Shown: positions 1-9,499, counted from the first letter of the stretch. The stretch is 64,000 nucleotides of DNA from Bacteroidales bacterium (GCA_015060445.1 SUYL01000039.1:1-64000), one strand, 5' to 3'. A program made the numbers and translations. Notes: generated by a model not told the origin, from the sequence alone.

Positions 1-67
1 AGTTCAGTTTGGTTAGAATACCGGCCTGTCACGCCGGGGGTCGCGGGTTCGAGCCCCGTCCGCACCG
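1..67 (+). tRNA. tRNA-Asp (GTC), 5' end cut by window edge
   Basis: Bases 1-68 are identical to 148-215 of the complete tRNA-Asp downstream. The anticodon arm with GTC and the T arm GGTTCGAGCCC are present. The first seven bases of the acceptor stem lie before the window. With the next copy it forms a tandem tRNA-Asp pair. Confidence 0.93.
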
Positions 68-139
68 CAGTAAAAAACTATTTCAAGTGCAAGTTGTAAT
101 CCTCAACATTGCAGCCTTTGAAGGAGAGACATAAGGATT

Positions 140-214
140 GGTGCGGTAGTTCAGTTTGGTTAGAATACCGGCCTGTCACGCCGGGGGTCGCGGGTTCGAG
201 CCCCGTCCGCACCG
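140..214 (+). tRNA. tRNA-Asp (GTC)
   Basis: This is a complete cloverleaf. The acceptor stem is GGTGCGG with CCGCACC, the anticodon is GTC within CCGGCCTGTCACGCCGG, and the T arm is GGTTCGAGCCCC. The discriminator base is G and a full CCA is not encoded. It is the second of two identical tandem genes separated by about 72 bases. Confidence 0.96.
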
Positions 215-216
215 CA

Positions 217-247
217 AAAGAGCAACCGGATGGTTGCTCTTTTTTTA
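217..247 (+). terminator. Intrinsic terminator after tRNA-Asp pair
   Basis: A perfect 11-bp stem (AAAGAGCAACC with GGTTGCTCTTT) and a GGAT loop run into a T tract directly after the tRNA. Confidence 0.9.
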
Positions 248-299
248 TTTATTTGTTATTTTTGCCACCCTGAATGGTATATTTTTAATAACTCAAGAT

Positions 300-1736
300 A
301 TGAAATTCAACATTAAGAAGTATGCTTTCCTGCTTTTGGCAGCAGGTTTTGTTCTGGCAGGCTGTTCCAAAGATTCAACCGAGCCTGAAGAACTCTCATC
401 TGACAACTCACTGAGAAGGTTCAGTTTCCAGTCTTCATCAAACAGTGGATTGTCTGCAAACTGTACAGGATATGATGGTGACGGACTCATCTTTGTTACT
501 GTTCCTGAAGGTGTTTCCCTTACAAATCTTGTCCCTTCCTTTACAGTTCATGAGAAGGCAGAGGTTAAAGTTAACGGAAAAACAATTGAAAACGGAGTTA
601 CAGCGGTTGACTTCTCAAAAACCGTTACCATAACTGTTACCTCACAGATGGGTACAAATGCTTCATATATGGTTCTTGTAAGAAACGGTGAAAGCAGAAT
701 AGACAATAAGATTTATTCATTTATGCTTAAACACGACATTCCTGGCGTTTCTGTTGCATTGAGCAAGGATGAGGAGACCATTTATGCTGCAGGATATGGC
801 TTTGCTGACAAGGCAACCAAAGAGAGGACAACTGAGAACCATCTGTTCAGATTGGCAAGTATGTCCAAACAGCATGCAGCAATAGGTATCATGACACTTT
901 ATGAAAGGGGGCTCCTTGATTTGGATGACACTGTATTTGGAAAGGGCGGACTCCTTGAGGATGAGTTTGGCGATGACATGGGAACAGGTTGGAAAACCAT
1001 TACTTTGAGGGATCTCCTCTCACATAGCAGCGGTATTACCGAGGATTGCATTTTCCCTTCAGTATCGGGCTACAGCGGAATGACAACAGAGCAGAGGATA
1101 GCACGCCTTTTGGAGAGGCATGAGCATCCAGGTAACCCTATTGGGGTTTTCTCTTACAACAATTCAAATTTTGGCATACTTGGCAAGGTTGTAGAGGTTG
1201 TAAGCGGAAAAGGTTTTATGCAGTTCCTTAAGGAGGAGGTTTACAGCCCTATTGGTATTGAGGATATATATGCAGGCGGCAACCGTGAGAGTGATGCGTT
1301 GAGCCGTGAGGTTACATACTATGGACAGGGTGGCAAGGATGCATATGGAAATGATGTGGAGGCCGGCGTTGCTGCAGGTGGTGTGATAGCTTCAACACCT
1401 GCTCTTATGAAACTTATGGCACATCTCGATTACGGTACAAAAGTGAAGGACATTTTCAAGAAAGAGACACTGGATCTCATGTATACTGCAAAAGAGGGTA
1501 TGAAGACAACTTCAGGCAGTGCATGGAACAGATATGGCTTGGGCTGGAGGGTAAATTATCCGAGCATTACTTCATGGGCTGCATACCATGGCGGAACTCT
1601 TGCAGGTGTATGTACCATCTGGGCCCGTTCAAAGGAGAATGTGAATGGTGTGATATTGTGCAACTCCCGCAGTTACAATATGTCAATTGATGATGAGATG
1701 TGGGAAATGCTTGAGGAAATCCAGAATTTGTACTAA
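300..1736 (+). CDS. Serine beta-lactamase-like hydrolase, lipoprotein
   Basis: The start is ATG 300, because the longer in-frame extension begins inside the tRNA gene. The 478-residue protein has a signal peptide ending in a lipobox (LAGC, Cys22), so it should be a lipoprotein. Residues about 35-130 look like an Ig-like domain of the kind placed before Bacteroidota hydrolases. From about 135 there is a class C beta-lactamase/DD-peptidase fold with S187-M-S-K190, Y286-N-N288 and H430-G-G, the three active-site elements of the family. The substrate cannot be told: D-amino-acid peptides, esters or a penicillin-binding role are all possible. It is monocistronic, between the tRNA terminator and its own terminator. 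Confidence 0.88.
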   Translation: MKFNIKKYAFLLLAAGFVLAGCSKDSTEPEELSSDNSLRRFSFQSSSNSGLSANCTGYDGDGLIFVTVPEGVSLTNLVPSFTVHEKAEVKVNGKTIENGVTAVDFSKTVTITVTSQMGTNASYMVLVRNGESRIDNKIYSFMLKHDIPGVSVALSKDEETIYAAGYGFADKATKERTTENHLFRLASMSKQHAAIGIMTLYERGLLDLDDTVFGKGGLLEDEFGDDMGTGWKTITLRDLLSHSSGITEDCIFPSVSGYSGMTTEQRIARLLERHEHPGNPIGVFSYNNSNFGILGKVVEVVSGKGFMQFLKEEVYSPIGIEDIYAGGNRESDALSREVTYYGQGGKDAYGNDVEAGVAAGGVIASTPALMKLMAHLDYGTKVKDIFKKETLDLMYTAKEGMKTTSGSAWNRYGLGWRVNYPSITSWAAYHGGTLAGVCTIWARSKENVNGVILCNSRSYNMSIDDEMWEMLEEIQNLY

Positions 1737-1766
1737 GGTATAACTTTGGGTTTCTGCAGTAATAGA

Positions 1767-1792
1767 GGGTGACTTTTGTCACCCTTTTTTTT
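1767..1792 (+). terminator. Intrinsic terminator
   Basis: GGGTGAC and GTCACCC enclose a TTTT loop and are followed by eight T. It ends the serine hydrolase transcript. Confidence 0.88.
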
Positions 1793-1839
1793 GTTATAGT
1801 GATGATATTTTTATATTTTTACACGTGGTTAACAAGAAA

Positions 1840-2076
1840 ATGAACATAAAGGCTGTGTGGGAATTCTATAGGGACGGTTTCAGGCAGATGACCTGGGGAA
1901 GACCGTTGTGGGCCCTCATAATCCTTAAGGTGATAATATTGTTTCTGGTGTTGAGGATGTTTTTCTTCAAGCCTGCAATGGCTGGTATGACTGATGAGCA
2001 GAGGAGTGAACAGGTTGGGACACATCTGATAGAGAGTGTGGAACAGAATAATTCCAATTATATTAATGAGCAGTGA
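1840..2076 (+). CDS. DUF4492 membrane protein of the cyd operon
   Basis: This 78-residue protein has one hydrophobic segment (about residues 20-42) after an amphipathic start containing FYRDGFRQMTWGRPLW, the signature of DUF4492 proteins that precede cydA in Bacteroidota. ATG 1840 is preferred. An in-frame GTG at 1825 would add five residues. The stop at 2074-2076 lies two bases before the cydA ATG, so translation is probably coupled. Its role is unknown, and an accessory or assembly part for cytochrome bd is inferred from position. Confidence 0.8.
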   Translation: MNIKAVWEFYRDGFRQMTWGRPLWALIILKVIILFLVLRMFFFKPAMAGMTDEQRSEQVGTHLIESVEQNNSNYINEQ

Positions 2077-2078
2077 TT

Positions 2079-3569
2079 ATGGATGCAGTATTTTGGTCTA
2101 GATTGCAATTTGCAGTAACGGCCGGTTATCATTGGCTGTTTGTACCCCTTACGTTGGGGCTTGCCCTTGTTATGGCTGTAATGGAAACCCTTTATGTAGT
2201 GAAAGGTGATGAATTCTGGAAGAAAACAGCAAAATTCTGGATGAAACTTTTTGCTATAAATTTTGCTGTAGGTATAGCAACGGGAATTATCCTTGAGTTT
2301 GAGTTCGGTACCAACTGGAGCAATTACTCCTGGTTTGTGGGGGATATTTTTGGTGCCCCACTGGCCATTGAGGGAATACTTGCCTTCTTTATGGAGGCAA
2401 CATTCTTTGCTGTGATGTTCTTCGGTTGGGAGAAGGTGAGCAAACGGTTCCATCTTATTTCAACCTGGCTTACAGGAATTGGTGCTTCAATTTCTGCCTA
2501 TTGGATTCTTGTTGCCAACGGATGGATGCAGAACCCGGTGGGTACTGCTTTCAATCCGGAGACCGTAAGGAGCGAGATGGCTTCTGTTGAGGCTTTTTTT
2601 GAGGTTATTACAAATCCTGTGGCAGTGAGCAAGTTCTTCCATTCTGTTACCAGCGGATGGATTACAGGCGGTGTCTTTGTTGTGGGCATCAGTTGCTGGT
2701 ACCTTTTGCGCGGAAGGGAAAAGAAGTTTGCTACTGCAAGTGCATTGGTGGGAGGTGCTGTAGGTCTTGTAGGGGCAGGTGCGGTAATGTTGTCGGGAGA
2801 CATATCGGGAATTCATGCTGCCGAGTTCCAGCCTATGAAACTTGCTGCCGCTGAAGGATTGGAGAATGGGGGCAGGAGGGTTCCGTTGAGTATTGTCCCT
2901 GGTATTGAGGTTCCAGGAATGTTGTCTGTTCTGGCTACTCATGATATAGACGGGTATGTGCCTGGTATAAATGATATTATTAACGGTTATACAGATGGTG
3001 ATGGCAATGTGGTTCCGTCTGTTGCACAGAAGATGGAAATGGGTAAAAAGGCTCTGGCAGCCTTGGCAGAGTTCAGAAAATTGAAGGATACGGATCCTGC
3101 CGCAGCAGCGCAGGCAAGAAGTGTCCTGGAAGAGAATATGCAGTATATGGGATATGGCTATCTTAATTCTCCGGAAGATGTGGTTCCACCTGTATGGATT
3201 GTGTATTGGGCTTTCCGCGTGATGGTTGGGCTGGGAATGTTTCTGGCACTGCTCCTTGCTGCTGCAGTCTGGTATGCATACAAGAAGAATCTTTATAGCA
3301 AGAGGTGGCTGTTGTGGGTTGCAATGCTTTCAATTCCTCTGGTGTATCTGTGCGGCCAGGCTGGCTGGATAGTGGCGGAGGTTGGAAGACAGCCTTGGAC
3401 AATACAGGGCCTTCTCCCTGTGAATGTTGCAATCTCCAATGTGAGCGTTGCGGCAGTAAAGACAACATTTTTCCTGTTCCTGGCCATATTTGCCCTTTTC
3501 CTTGTAATTGAGATAAGGATTATGATTGGTGCTATAAAGAAAGGACCTGAAGTTGAACCTGAAAACTGA
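2079..3569 (+). CDS. cydA: Cytochrome bd quinol oxidase subunit I
   Basis: This is the haem-bearing subunit that oxidises quinol and reduces oxygen in the inner membrane. The start is ATG 2079 (MDAVFWSRLQFA), because an upstream GTG at 2073 overlaps the stop of the preceding gene. It has 496 residues, close to the family size. His18 in GYHWLFVPLT matches the b595 haem ligand, the conserved acidic pair lies in AIEGILAFFMEATF, and GRQPW is the conserved late motif. The terminal TGA overlaps the cydB ATG by one base. The operon suits micro-oxic respiration or oxygen scavenging in an anaerobe. Confidence 0.97.
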   Translation: MDAVFWSRLQFAVTAGYHWLFVPLTLGLALVMAVMETLYVVKGDEFWKKTAKFWMKLFAINFAVGIATGIILEFEFGTNWSNYSWFVGDIFGAPLAIEGILAFFMEATFFAVMFFGWEKVSKRFHLISTWLTGIGASISAYWILVANGWMQNPVGTAFNPETVRSEMASVEAFFEVITNPVAVSKFFHSVTSGWITGGVFVVGISCWYLLRGREKKFATASALVGGAVGLVGAGAVMLSGDISGIHAAEFQPMKLAAAEGLENGGRRVPLSIVPGIEVPGMLSVLATHDIDGYVPGINDIINGYTDGDGNVVPSVAQKMEMGKKALAALAEFRKLKDTDPAAAAQARSVLEENMQYMGYGYLNSPEDVVPPVWIVYWAFRVMVGLGMFLALLLAAAVWYAYKKNLYSKRWLLWVAMLSIPLVYLCGQAGWIVAEVGRQPWTIQGLLPVNVAISNVSVAAVKTTFFLFLAIFALFLVIEIRIMIGAIKKGPEVEPEN

Positions 3570-4714
3570 TGGATATGTCATATTGTTTTTTACAGAACTA
3601 TTGGTGGTGCCTGATATCCCTATTGGGGGGATTGCTGGTATTCCTGATGTTTGTCCAGGGGGCAAACATACACCTTGTAAATGGAGCGTTGTCTCCTTTA
3701 CAGAAGAAAATGGTGGTTAATTCTACCGGACGCAAATGGGAATTGGCGTTTACAACCCTGGTTACTTTTGGAGGTGCTTTCTTCGCCTCTTTCCCTTTGT
3801 TCTACAGCACAAGTTTCGGCGGAGCGTATTGGGTTTGGATGCTTTTGCTGGTAACTTTTGTGTTTCAGGCAGTTTCATACGAATTCCTTAACAAGAAGGA
3901 GAACCTTCTTGGTGCCAAGGGGTTCAGAATTGCACTTGTTGCCAACGGATTTCTGGCTCCGTTCCTCATAGGGACAGCGGTAGGTACATTTTTTACAGGT
4001 TCGGATTTTATTGTGAACCGCTCTGCAATTATGGATATGGCTTCACCTGTAATAAGCACTTGGGGCAATGGATGGAGGGGCCTTGATGCTTTGGCCCAAC
4101 CGCATGCTGTGCTGTTGGGTGTGGTGCTGGTTCTCCTTACAACAATACTTGGGGCCCTATATCTTATAAACAATGTTGATGATTTGGACCTTGAGGGGAA
4201 AATGCGCAAGACAATAAGGTTTGCGGCACTTCCATTTTTGGCTGCATTTTTGGGCTGGACTGCAATTCTGTTGTGCAAGGATGGGTTTGCAGCAGGTGCT
4301 GATGGCGTAATCTCTATGGAACCGTACAAGTATCTGCATAACCTTGTTCAGATGCCGGCTGTTCTGGCAATGTTTCTTGTAGGGGTGGTGCTGGTTCTGG
4401 CCGCAATCTGGTATGGTGCCTTTACACAGCGCAGGAGAGGGATATGGTTTGGAGGTGCTGGTACAGTACTGGTTGTAATGAGTGTATTTTTTGTTGCAGG
4501 ATTCAACGGTACCTCATACTACCCTTCATTTTCAGATCTGCAGAGTTCCCTTACACTGGCCAATAGCAGTTCAAGCAGGTTTACCCTGTTTGTAATGTCG
4601 TGTGTGTCACTACTTATCCCGTTTGTCCTTGCATATATTGTTTATGCATGGAGACAGATGGACAAGAGCAGAATAACTTCTGAAGAGATGAAGGTGAACA
4701 AGGACCTTTATTGA
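3569..4714 (+). CDS. cydB: Cytochrome bd quinol oxidase subunit II
   Basis: This 381-residue polytopic membrane protein pairs with CydA. The early NYWWCLISLLGGLLVFLMFVQG stretch is typical of CydB, and repeated hydrophobic spans fill the rest. It starts on the cydA stop (ATGA-type overlap). Its 3' end overlaps the end of the convergent LysR gene by seven bases, so no terminator separates them. Confidence 0.96.
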   Translation: MDMSYCFLQNYWWCLISLLGGLLVFLMFVQGANIHLVNGALSPLQKKMVVNSTGRKWELAFTTLVTFGGAFFASFPLFYSTSFGGAYWVWMLLLVTFVFQAVSYEFLNKKENLLGAKGFRIALVANGFLAPFLIGTAVGTFFTGSDFIVNRSAIMDMASPVISTWGNGWRGLDALAQPHAVLLGVVLVLLTTILGALYLINNVDDLDLEGKMRKTIRFAALPFLAAFLGWTAILLCKDGFAAGADGVISMEPYKYLHNLVQMPAVLAMFLVGVVLVLAAIWYGAFTQRRRGIWFGGAGTVLVVMSVFFVAGFNGTSYYPSFSDLQSSLTLANSSSSRFTLFVMSCVSLLIPFVLAYIVYAWRQMDKSRITSEEMKVNKDLY

Positions 4715-5250
4715 CAGGCTTGTTGCCCATTAAGCAATCTGTGGACGAAAGAGGCGATTTTTCCCCCTTTTTCGTCCATTTCCTTTAACAGCGTGCTGGG
4801 AACTCCGTCTGAATCCAATATTCCCATATCAATGGATTTGTCCTCTACGGCCTCTTTTATGCGGCTGGTGTCGTCTATAATATATGATATGTGCATTCCT
4901 GGAAATGTCCTTTCCATTGCTTCCATTACCTTTTGGAGGCTTTGCCGGGCAATGCCGGTGCTTATTCCTATCCTGAATTCCCCTTCAAGAGCATCTCTCG
5001 AAAGGCTCATCCGGTACTTGAGTTCCTCATACTCCTCTATTATGCGTTGTGCATGAATCCTGAACAGTTCTCCCTGCGGTGTGAGTTCTATGCGCCCCCC
5101 CTGTCGGGAAAAAAGTTGTACCATATATGAGTTCTCCAGTTCCTGAATATGCTTTGTTATTGCAGGTTGGGAGATGAAGAGTTCTTTTGAGGCTCTGGTG
5201 AAACTCAAATTTTTTGCAACGGCAAGGAATACCCTGAGTCTGAAATCCAT
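4708..5250 (-). CDS. LysR-type regulator, C-terminally short
   Basis: Residues 1-60 form a clear LysR winged HTH (LSFTRASKELFISQPAITKHIQELE). Residues about 88-165 are the first lobe of the effector domain (FRIGISTGIARQSLQKVMEAME). The protein stops at 180 residues where the family usually reaches about 300, so the second lobe is missing. ATG 5250 is chosen because a start at 5283 would overlap glsA. It lies 13 bases after the glutaminase gene and is probably cotranscribed with it. It may be a truncated remnant or a short regulator that dimerises without ligand. Confidence 0.8.
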   Translation of the reverse strand: MDFRLRVFLAVAKNLSFTRASKELFISQPAITKHIQELENSYMVQLFSRQGGRIELTPQGELFRIHAQRIIEEYEELKYRMSLSRDALEGEFRIGISTGIARQSLQKVMEAMERTFPGMHISYIIDDTSRIKEAVEDKSIDMGILDSDGVPSTLLKEMDEKGGKIASFVHRLLNGQQACQ

Positions 5251-5263
5251 ATATGCTGTAAGT

Positions 5264-6172
5264 TTAGAATACGCTAATTCCAAGTTCTGTTGTAAAGTCT
5301 GCCAGGGTGGCTATTCCCCTGCATGAGTTGCCGTGCCCGTTAAGTTCCGGGCTCCATACCGCTATTGAGAGTTTTCCGGGGATTACAGCAACTATACCGC
5401 CCCCTACGCCACTTTTTCCTGGCATTCCTACACGGTATGCAAAATCTCCGCTCTCGTCGTAAAAGCCGCAGGTGAGCATGAGCGCATTAATCCTTTTGGA
5501 ATCCCGGTAACTCACAACCTGTTCTCCGTTGAGTGGGTTAATCCCTTTATTGGCAAGGAACAGGAAAGTTTGTGCCAGTTGCATGGTGCTCATCTCTATG
5601 CTGCACTGGTTGCAGTATGAACGGAATACCTGGCTCACCTTACCCTTGAAGTTGCCGAAACTTTTCATAAGATGGGCCAGTGCCTTGTTCCTTTCTCCGG
5701 TGGTATATTCGCTGTCAGAGACCTCTTTGTTGTAATGGATATCTTCTGACCCGGCGAGGGAACGGACATACTCCAGCAGTTTTTCATTGAAATCGGGCAC
5801 CAGTTGCAGAAGTTTGTCTGTAATTACAAGTGCCCCGGCATTTATGAAGGGGTTACGTGGGATACCTTTCTCATATTCCAACTGTACCAGGGAGTTGAAC
5901 GGGCTTCCCGACGGCTCTTTCCCTACACATTCCCAAATCTCCTTCCCTACCATAGGGGCAAGCATTGAAAGTGTAAGCACTTTTGAGATACTCTGGATTG
6001 AGAATTTCTCGGTATAATTTCCAATATTGTACTTTTCACCCTCTATTGTGCATACAGAAATTGCATATTTGTCGGGAGGAACATTTGCCAGAGGGGGAAT
6101 GTAATCTGCAACCTTGCCTATCCCCACTGAGTGGAGGTAATTTTCATATATTGATTTTATAATTTTTTCCAC
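5264..6172 (-). CDS. glsA: Glutaminase A
   Basis: This enzyme hydrolyses L-glutamine to glutamate and ammonia. The 302-residue length is usual. The serine-lysine catalytic pair is S61-I-S-K64 in KFSIQSISKVL, followed by the family motifs GSPFNSL and NPFINAGAL and the C-terminal GKSGVGGGI. It is first in a two-gene transcript with the short LysR protein and has a candidate -7 box at 6215-6222. Glutaminase commonly serves acid resistance or nitrogen supply, but nothing here shows which. Confidence 0.95.
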   Translation of the reverse strand: MEKIIKSIYENYLHSVGIGKVADYIPPLANVPPDKYAISVCTIEGEKYNIGNYTEKFSIQSISKVLTLSMLAPMVGKEIWECVGKEPSGSPFNSLVQLEYEKGIPRNPFINAGALVITDKLLQLVPDFNEKLLEYVRSLAGSEDIHYNKEVSDSEYTTGERNKALAHLMKSFGNFKGKVSQVFRSYCNQCSIEMSTMQLAQTFLFLANKGINPLNGEQVVSYRDSKRINALMLTCGFYDESGDFAYRVGMPGKSGVGGGIVAVIPGKLSIAVWSPELNGHGNSCRGIATLADFTTELGISVF

Positions 6173-6214
6173 AGTAAAAGGTCTATTTTTTTACTTAAAA
6201 ATTTAAACTGGTTT

Positions 6215-6222
6215 CAAATTTA
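6215..6222 (-). promoter_or_regulatory. Candidate -7 box for glsA
   Basis: TAAATTTG on the minus strand matches the Bacteroidota TAnnTTTG box and lies 42 bases before the glsA start. No -33 TTTG is seen at the usual distance. Confidence 0.5.
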
Positions 6223-6320
6223 AATAAAAATCTTTAAAGATTGCAAATAATGTATTTAAAGGCAGGGTATTAGCCTTTGAAAAATTGTAAAAAACAGTAA
6301 TAATGTATATGATATTTTAT

Positions 6321-6328
6321 TACTTTTG
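6321..6328 (+). promoter_or_regulatory. Candidate -7 box for the XRE-cupin gene
   Basis: TACTTTTG matches TAnnTTTG, 59 bases before ATG 6388 in the AT-rich 215-base gap it shares with glsA. Confidence 0.5.
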
Positions 6329-6387
6329 CTCTGTTCTACCCTTGTTTTTGGGGGTGGTTTTTAATAAATCAATTAATTTATAAGAAG

Positions 6388-6957
6388 ATGGAAAAGTTGA
6401 ATTCAGCCATTGGATCAAAGATCAGAAGTTTGAGGGAGATGAAGAATATCCCGATGGAAGAAATGGCACAGAAGAGCGGGTTGAGTACCCAGTATCTGAG
6501 TGTTATTGAGGAGAATGTACAGGTTCCTACAATAGGGGAACTAATTAAAATTGTACGTGTCCTGGGAGTGCGTGTGGGTACAGTCCTGGATGACTTTTCT
6601 AATGACGGTCCTGTTATTTCAAGGGCAAGGGAGATGCAGGACAATCCTGTTATGAGGGGGAAGGAGAATACCGGAGCCCAAATGAGTTATTATAGCCTTT
6701 CAAGCCAGAAGCAGGACAGGCACATGGAGACATATATTGTAAACCTGCATATGTCGGAAGAAAAACAGTTGTCATCCCATGAGGGGGAGGAGTTCATGTA
6801 TGTACTTGAGGGGGAGGTTGAGGTAAGATATGGCAAAGATGTATATGTACTTTCAAAAGGTGATACAATTTATTATGATTCAATAGTACCGCATCTTGTG
6901 CTTCCGCGTACCGCAGGAGGTGCAAAATTGTTGGCTGTAGTTTATATACCTGTTTAA
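6388..6957 (+). CDS. XRE-family regulator with cupin domain
   Basis: The 189-residue protein has an N-terminal helix-turn-helix (about residues 8-62, IRSLREMKNIPMEEMAQKSG) and a C-terminal cupin (about 110-188, HEGEEFMYVLEGEVEV and a late PHLVLPR). This architecture binds DNA and a small ligand. It ends nine bases before the acyl-CoA ligase gene, so it probably controls that operon, perhaps in response to a fatty or aromatic acid. The ligand is inference. Confidence 0.9.
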   Translation: MEKLNSAIGSKIRSLREMKNIPMEEMAQKSGLSTQYLSVIEENVQVPTIGELIKIVRVLGVRVGTVLDDFSNDGPVISRAREMQDNPVMRGKENTGAQMSYYSLSSQKQDRHMETYIVNLHMSEEKQLSSHEGEEFMYVLEGEVEVRYGKDVYVLSKGDTIYYDSIVPHLVLPRTAGGAKLLAVVYIPV

Positions 6958-6966
6958 GATTCTGTT

Positions 6967-8628
6967 ATGGGTACATTACCGTTATTTGAGCAAACCATAG
7001 GTGATTGGTTGGAAAAATGGGCTTGTGAAACCCCTCATAAGGAGGCGGTGGTCTATTCAGACAGAAATCTGAGATTTACATATGCCCAGTTGAATGAGAG
7101 GGTTGACAACCTTGCAAAAGGATTTATGGAGATTGGTGTAACCAAAGGGTCCCATGTGGGAATTTGGGCAACCAATGTCCCGGATTGGCTTACAGTGCTT
7201 TATGCTTGTGCAAAATTGGGTGCGGTGGCCATTACTGTAAACACTAACTACAAGCAGTCTGAACTCGAGTATGTGTGTCAGAATTCAGACATGCATACCC
7301 TGTGCATCATAGACCGTGACCGCGAAAGTGATTTTGTTGGGATGGTTTACAATATGCTCCCGGAATTGAAGACAAGCCAGAGGGGCAGGCTGGAGAGCGC
7401 AAAGTTTCCCATGCTCAAGAATGTGGTGTTCATAGGGCAGGAGAAGTACAGGGGAATGTACAATATCCCGGAACTGCTCCTTTTGGGAAGGAACAGCCTT
7501 AAGGAGAAAGAGTATGAGAAGGTTAAGGAAAGTGTAAGTTGTTTTGATGTTGTAAACATGCAATATACGTCGGGAACAACAGGTTTTCCTAAAGGGGTTA
7601 TGCTTACACACCACAATATAACAAACAACGGATTCCTTACCGGAGAACACATGAAGTTTACCTCAGAAGACAAACTTTGTGTATGTGTGCCGCTATTTCA
7701 TTGCTTTGGTGTGGTGCTGGCTACAATGAATGTACTTACACACGGTTGTACTGAGGTTATGGTGGAGAAGTTTGATCCCCTTGTAGTTCTCGCTTCCATT
7801 CATAAGGAGAGGTGTACATCCGTATATGGTGTGCCTACCATGTTCATTGCAGAACTCAACCACCCTATGTTTGACATGTTTGACCTCTCGTCCCTGAGAG
7901 TTGGTATCATGGCTGGAGCCTTGTGCCCTGTTGAACTTATGAAAAATGTGGAGGAGAAGATGTACATGAAGGTTACCAGTGTATACGGCCTTACAGAGGC
8001 GGCTCCGGGGATGACCCACACCCGAATGGACCAGAGTTTTGAAGAGAGATGTACCACTGTAGGTTATGAGTTTGAGCACACACAGGTTGCAGTTCTGGAT
8101 CCGGAGACAGGTGAGGAGTGTCCTGCCGGTGTACAGGGTGAGTTGTGCAACAAGGGGTACAACACAATGAAGGGGTACTACAAGAACCCTCAGGCTACAG
8201 CGGAGGCAATAGATGCAAACGGATGGCTCCACTCAGGAGATTTGGGAATAAAGGATGAAAACGGCAATTACCGTATTACCGGACGTATAAAGGATATGAT
8301 AATCAGGGGTGGCGAGAATATTTATCCTCGTGAGATAGAGGAATTCCTATATCATTATCCAGGTATAAAGGATGTTCAGGTTGCAGGTATCCCTTCAAGG
8401 AAATATGGTGAAGAGGTAGGCGCATTCATCATTCCTCACGAGGGGGCAGATTTGCACGAGAGTGATATAAAGGAGTTCTGCAAAGGTAAGATTGCCCGTT
8501 ACAAGATACCTAAATATGTCCTTTTTGTAGAGGGCTTCCCACTTACCGGCAGCGGCAAGATACAGAAGTTCAAACTCAAGGATATAGGTTTAAAGATGCT
8601 CCAGGAGCAGGGAGTTGAGGTGATCTAG
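6967..8628 (+). CDS. AMP-forming acyl-CoA ligase
   Basis: This is an ANL-superfamily ligase of 553 residues that activates a carboxylic acid with ATP and CoA. The P-loop is T201-SGTTGFPKG-210. Further motifs are [35 protein letters not shown] and the catalytic lysine in GSGKIQK near residue 531. It resembles medium- or long-chain fatty acyl-CoA synthetases, though the substrate cannot be fixed. It is cotranscribed with the XRE-cupin regulator. Confidence 0.92.
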   Translation: MGTLPLFEQTIGDWLEKWACETPHKEAVVYSDRNLRFTYAQLNERVDNLAKGFMEIGVTKGSHVGIWATNVPDWLTVLYACAKLGAVAITVNTNYKQSELEYVCQNSDMHTLCIIDRDRESDFVGMVYNMLPELKTSQRGRLESAKFPMLKNVVFIGQEKYRGMYNIPELLLLGRNSLKEKEYEKVKESVSCFDVVNMQYTSGTTGFPKGVMLTHHNITNNGFLTGEHMKFTSEDKLCVCVPLFHCFGVVLATMNVLTHGCTEVMVEKFDPLVVLASIHKERCTSVYGVPTMFIAELNHPMFDMFDLSSLRVGIMAGALCPVELMKNVEEKMYMKVTSVYGLTEAAPGMTHTRMDQSFEERCTTVGYEFEHTQVAVLDPETGEECPAGVQGELCNKGYNTMKGYYKNPQATAEAIDANGWLHSGDLGIKDENGNYRITGRIKDMIIRGGENIYPREIEEFLYHYPGIKDVQVAGIPSRKYGEEVGAFIIPHEGADLHESDIKEFCKGKIARYKIPKYVLFVEGFPLTGSGKIQKFKLKDIGLKMLQEQGVEVI

Positions 8629-8640
8629 CCAGATGATACA

Positions 8641-8673
8641 AATAGGGGGTGACTAAACTGGTCATCCCCTATT
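8641..8673. terminator. Bidirectional terminator-like hairpin
   Basis: AATAGGGGGTGAC pairs with GTCATCCCCTATT over 13 bp with one G-U pair and a seven-base loop. It sits between the convergent acyl-CoA ligase and SDR genes. No T tract follows, so it may only be a transcript-end stabiliser. Confidence 0.6.
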
Positions 8674-8682
8674 GCATATCCC

Positions 8683-8698
8683 TTCCCGATATCGGGAA
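8683..8698. repeat. 16-bp palindrome of two CGGGAA half sites
   Basis: TTCCCGATATCGGGAA is a perfect palindrome made of two inverted copies of the ATCGGGAA variant of the motif that recurs across this window. It lies just before the SDR stop codon. Confidence 0.75.
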
Positions 8699-8700
8699 TA

Positions 8701-9453
8701 TCATTTGTTGCTTATTTTAAGCATGTACCATACCCAGTTAGGAATAATCCTCCAGAGTGCAACCACAATTGCCCATTTCCAGTCAATTATGGCGGAGTAT
8801 TCCCTTCTGTCAATAGCCTTCTTTATTTTTTTAGCTGCATATTGCAGCGGCATAGTCATTGGGTATCTCTGTCCTTTTATGAAATCAGTATCAATGAAGC
8901 CAGGCTTTATAGTTGTAAAACTCATGTTCCACCCTTTGATGGTTGCCAATTGGCGGAGAGACTCCATATACCTTACCTGATACATCTTGGTGGCAGAGTA
9001 GGATGCACTTACCCCAAGCCCTCTGGTTGAAGCAATGGATGAGATTGTTGCAAACTGTACATGGTGTCCGGCTCTGCTGCCGTATTCAACAACTGCCGCT
9101 GCAATTGTAGTGAAGCCGGTGACATTAACATTTATGGTGCGGTATTCAATCTCCATATCCAGTGAGGCATTCTGTTTGCCCGTTCCTGAGCAGTAGATAA
9201 CAAGATCTGCCCCGCCCAATGTCTCTACCATTTTCCTGAACCCCACACTTGGAGAATTTGGATTTGAGGGGCTGTTCCCTATTGAAACATCAACCTTGAA
9301 CGGCATGATATTGAGTGGATACTCCTGTTGCAGTTGCTGCAGATTCTCAATCCTCCGTGCCGCTACTGCTATCATATCTCCCTGTGCAGCATAAAGTTGC
9401 GCCAAGGCCCGCCCTATCCCCGAAGAGGCTCCATATAAAATAATCCTTTTCAT
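8701..9453 (-). CDS. SDR-family NAD(P)-dependent oxidoreductase
   Basis: This is a classical short-chain dehydrogenase of 250 residues. The nucleotide-binding G8-ASSSGIG motif starts the Rossmann fold, NVNVTG is the structural motif, and Ser139, Tyr152 and Lys156 (SYSATK) form the catalytic set. The C terminus (IIDWKWAIVVALWRIIPNWVWYML) is hydrophobic and suggests membrane association. The substrate is unknown. It is divergent from cstA, with a palindrome between their promoters. Confidence 0.9.
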   Translation of the reverse strand: MKRIILYGASSGIGRALAQLYAAQGDMIAVAARRIENLQQLQQEYPLNIMPFKVDVSIGNSPSNPNSPSVGFRKMVETLGGADLVIYCSGTGKQNASLDMEIEYRTINVNVTGFTTIAAAVVEYGSRAGHHVQFATISSIASTRGLGVSASYSATKMYQVRYMESLRQLATIKGWNMSFTTIKPGFIDTDFIKGQRYPMTMPLQYAAKKIKKAIDRREYSAIIDWKWAIVVALWRIIPNWVWYMLKISNK

Positions 9454-9469
9454 CCAAATTTATTTTTAA

Positions 9470-9486
9470 AAGTCGGTCCCCGACTT
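9470..9486. promoter_or_regulatory. Operator-like palindrome between SDR and cstA
   Basis: AAGTCGG-TCC-CCGACTT is a 7-bp perfect inverted repeat. It lies just downstream of a minus-strand -7 box (TATTTTTG, 9488-9495) for the SDR gene and upstream of the cstA -7 box. It could be an operator or a 5'UTR hairpin. Confidence 0.45.
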
Positions 9487-9499
9487 ACAAAAATAATTA

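Noticed and set aside
156..299. N-terminal extension of the serine hydrolase reading frame
   Set aside because: It runs through the tRNA-Asp gene and its terminator. ATG 300 gives a proper lipoprotein signal.
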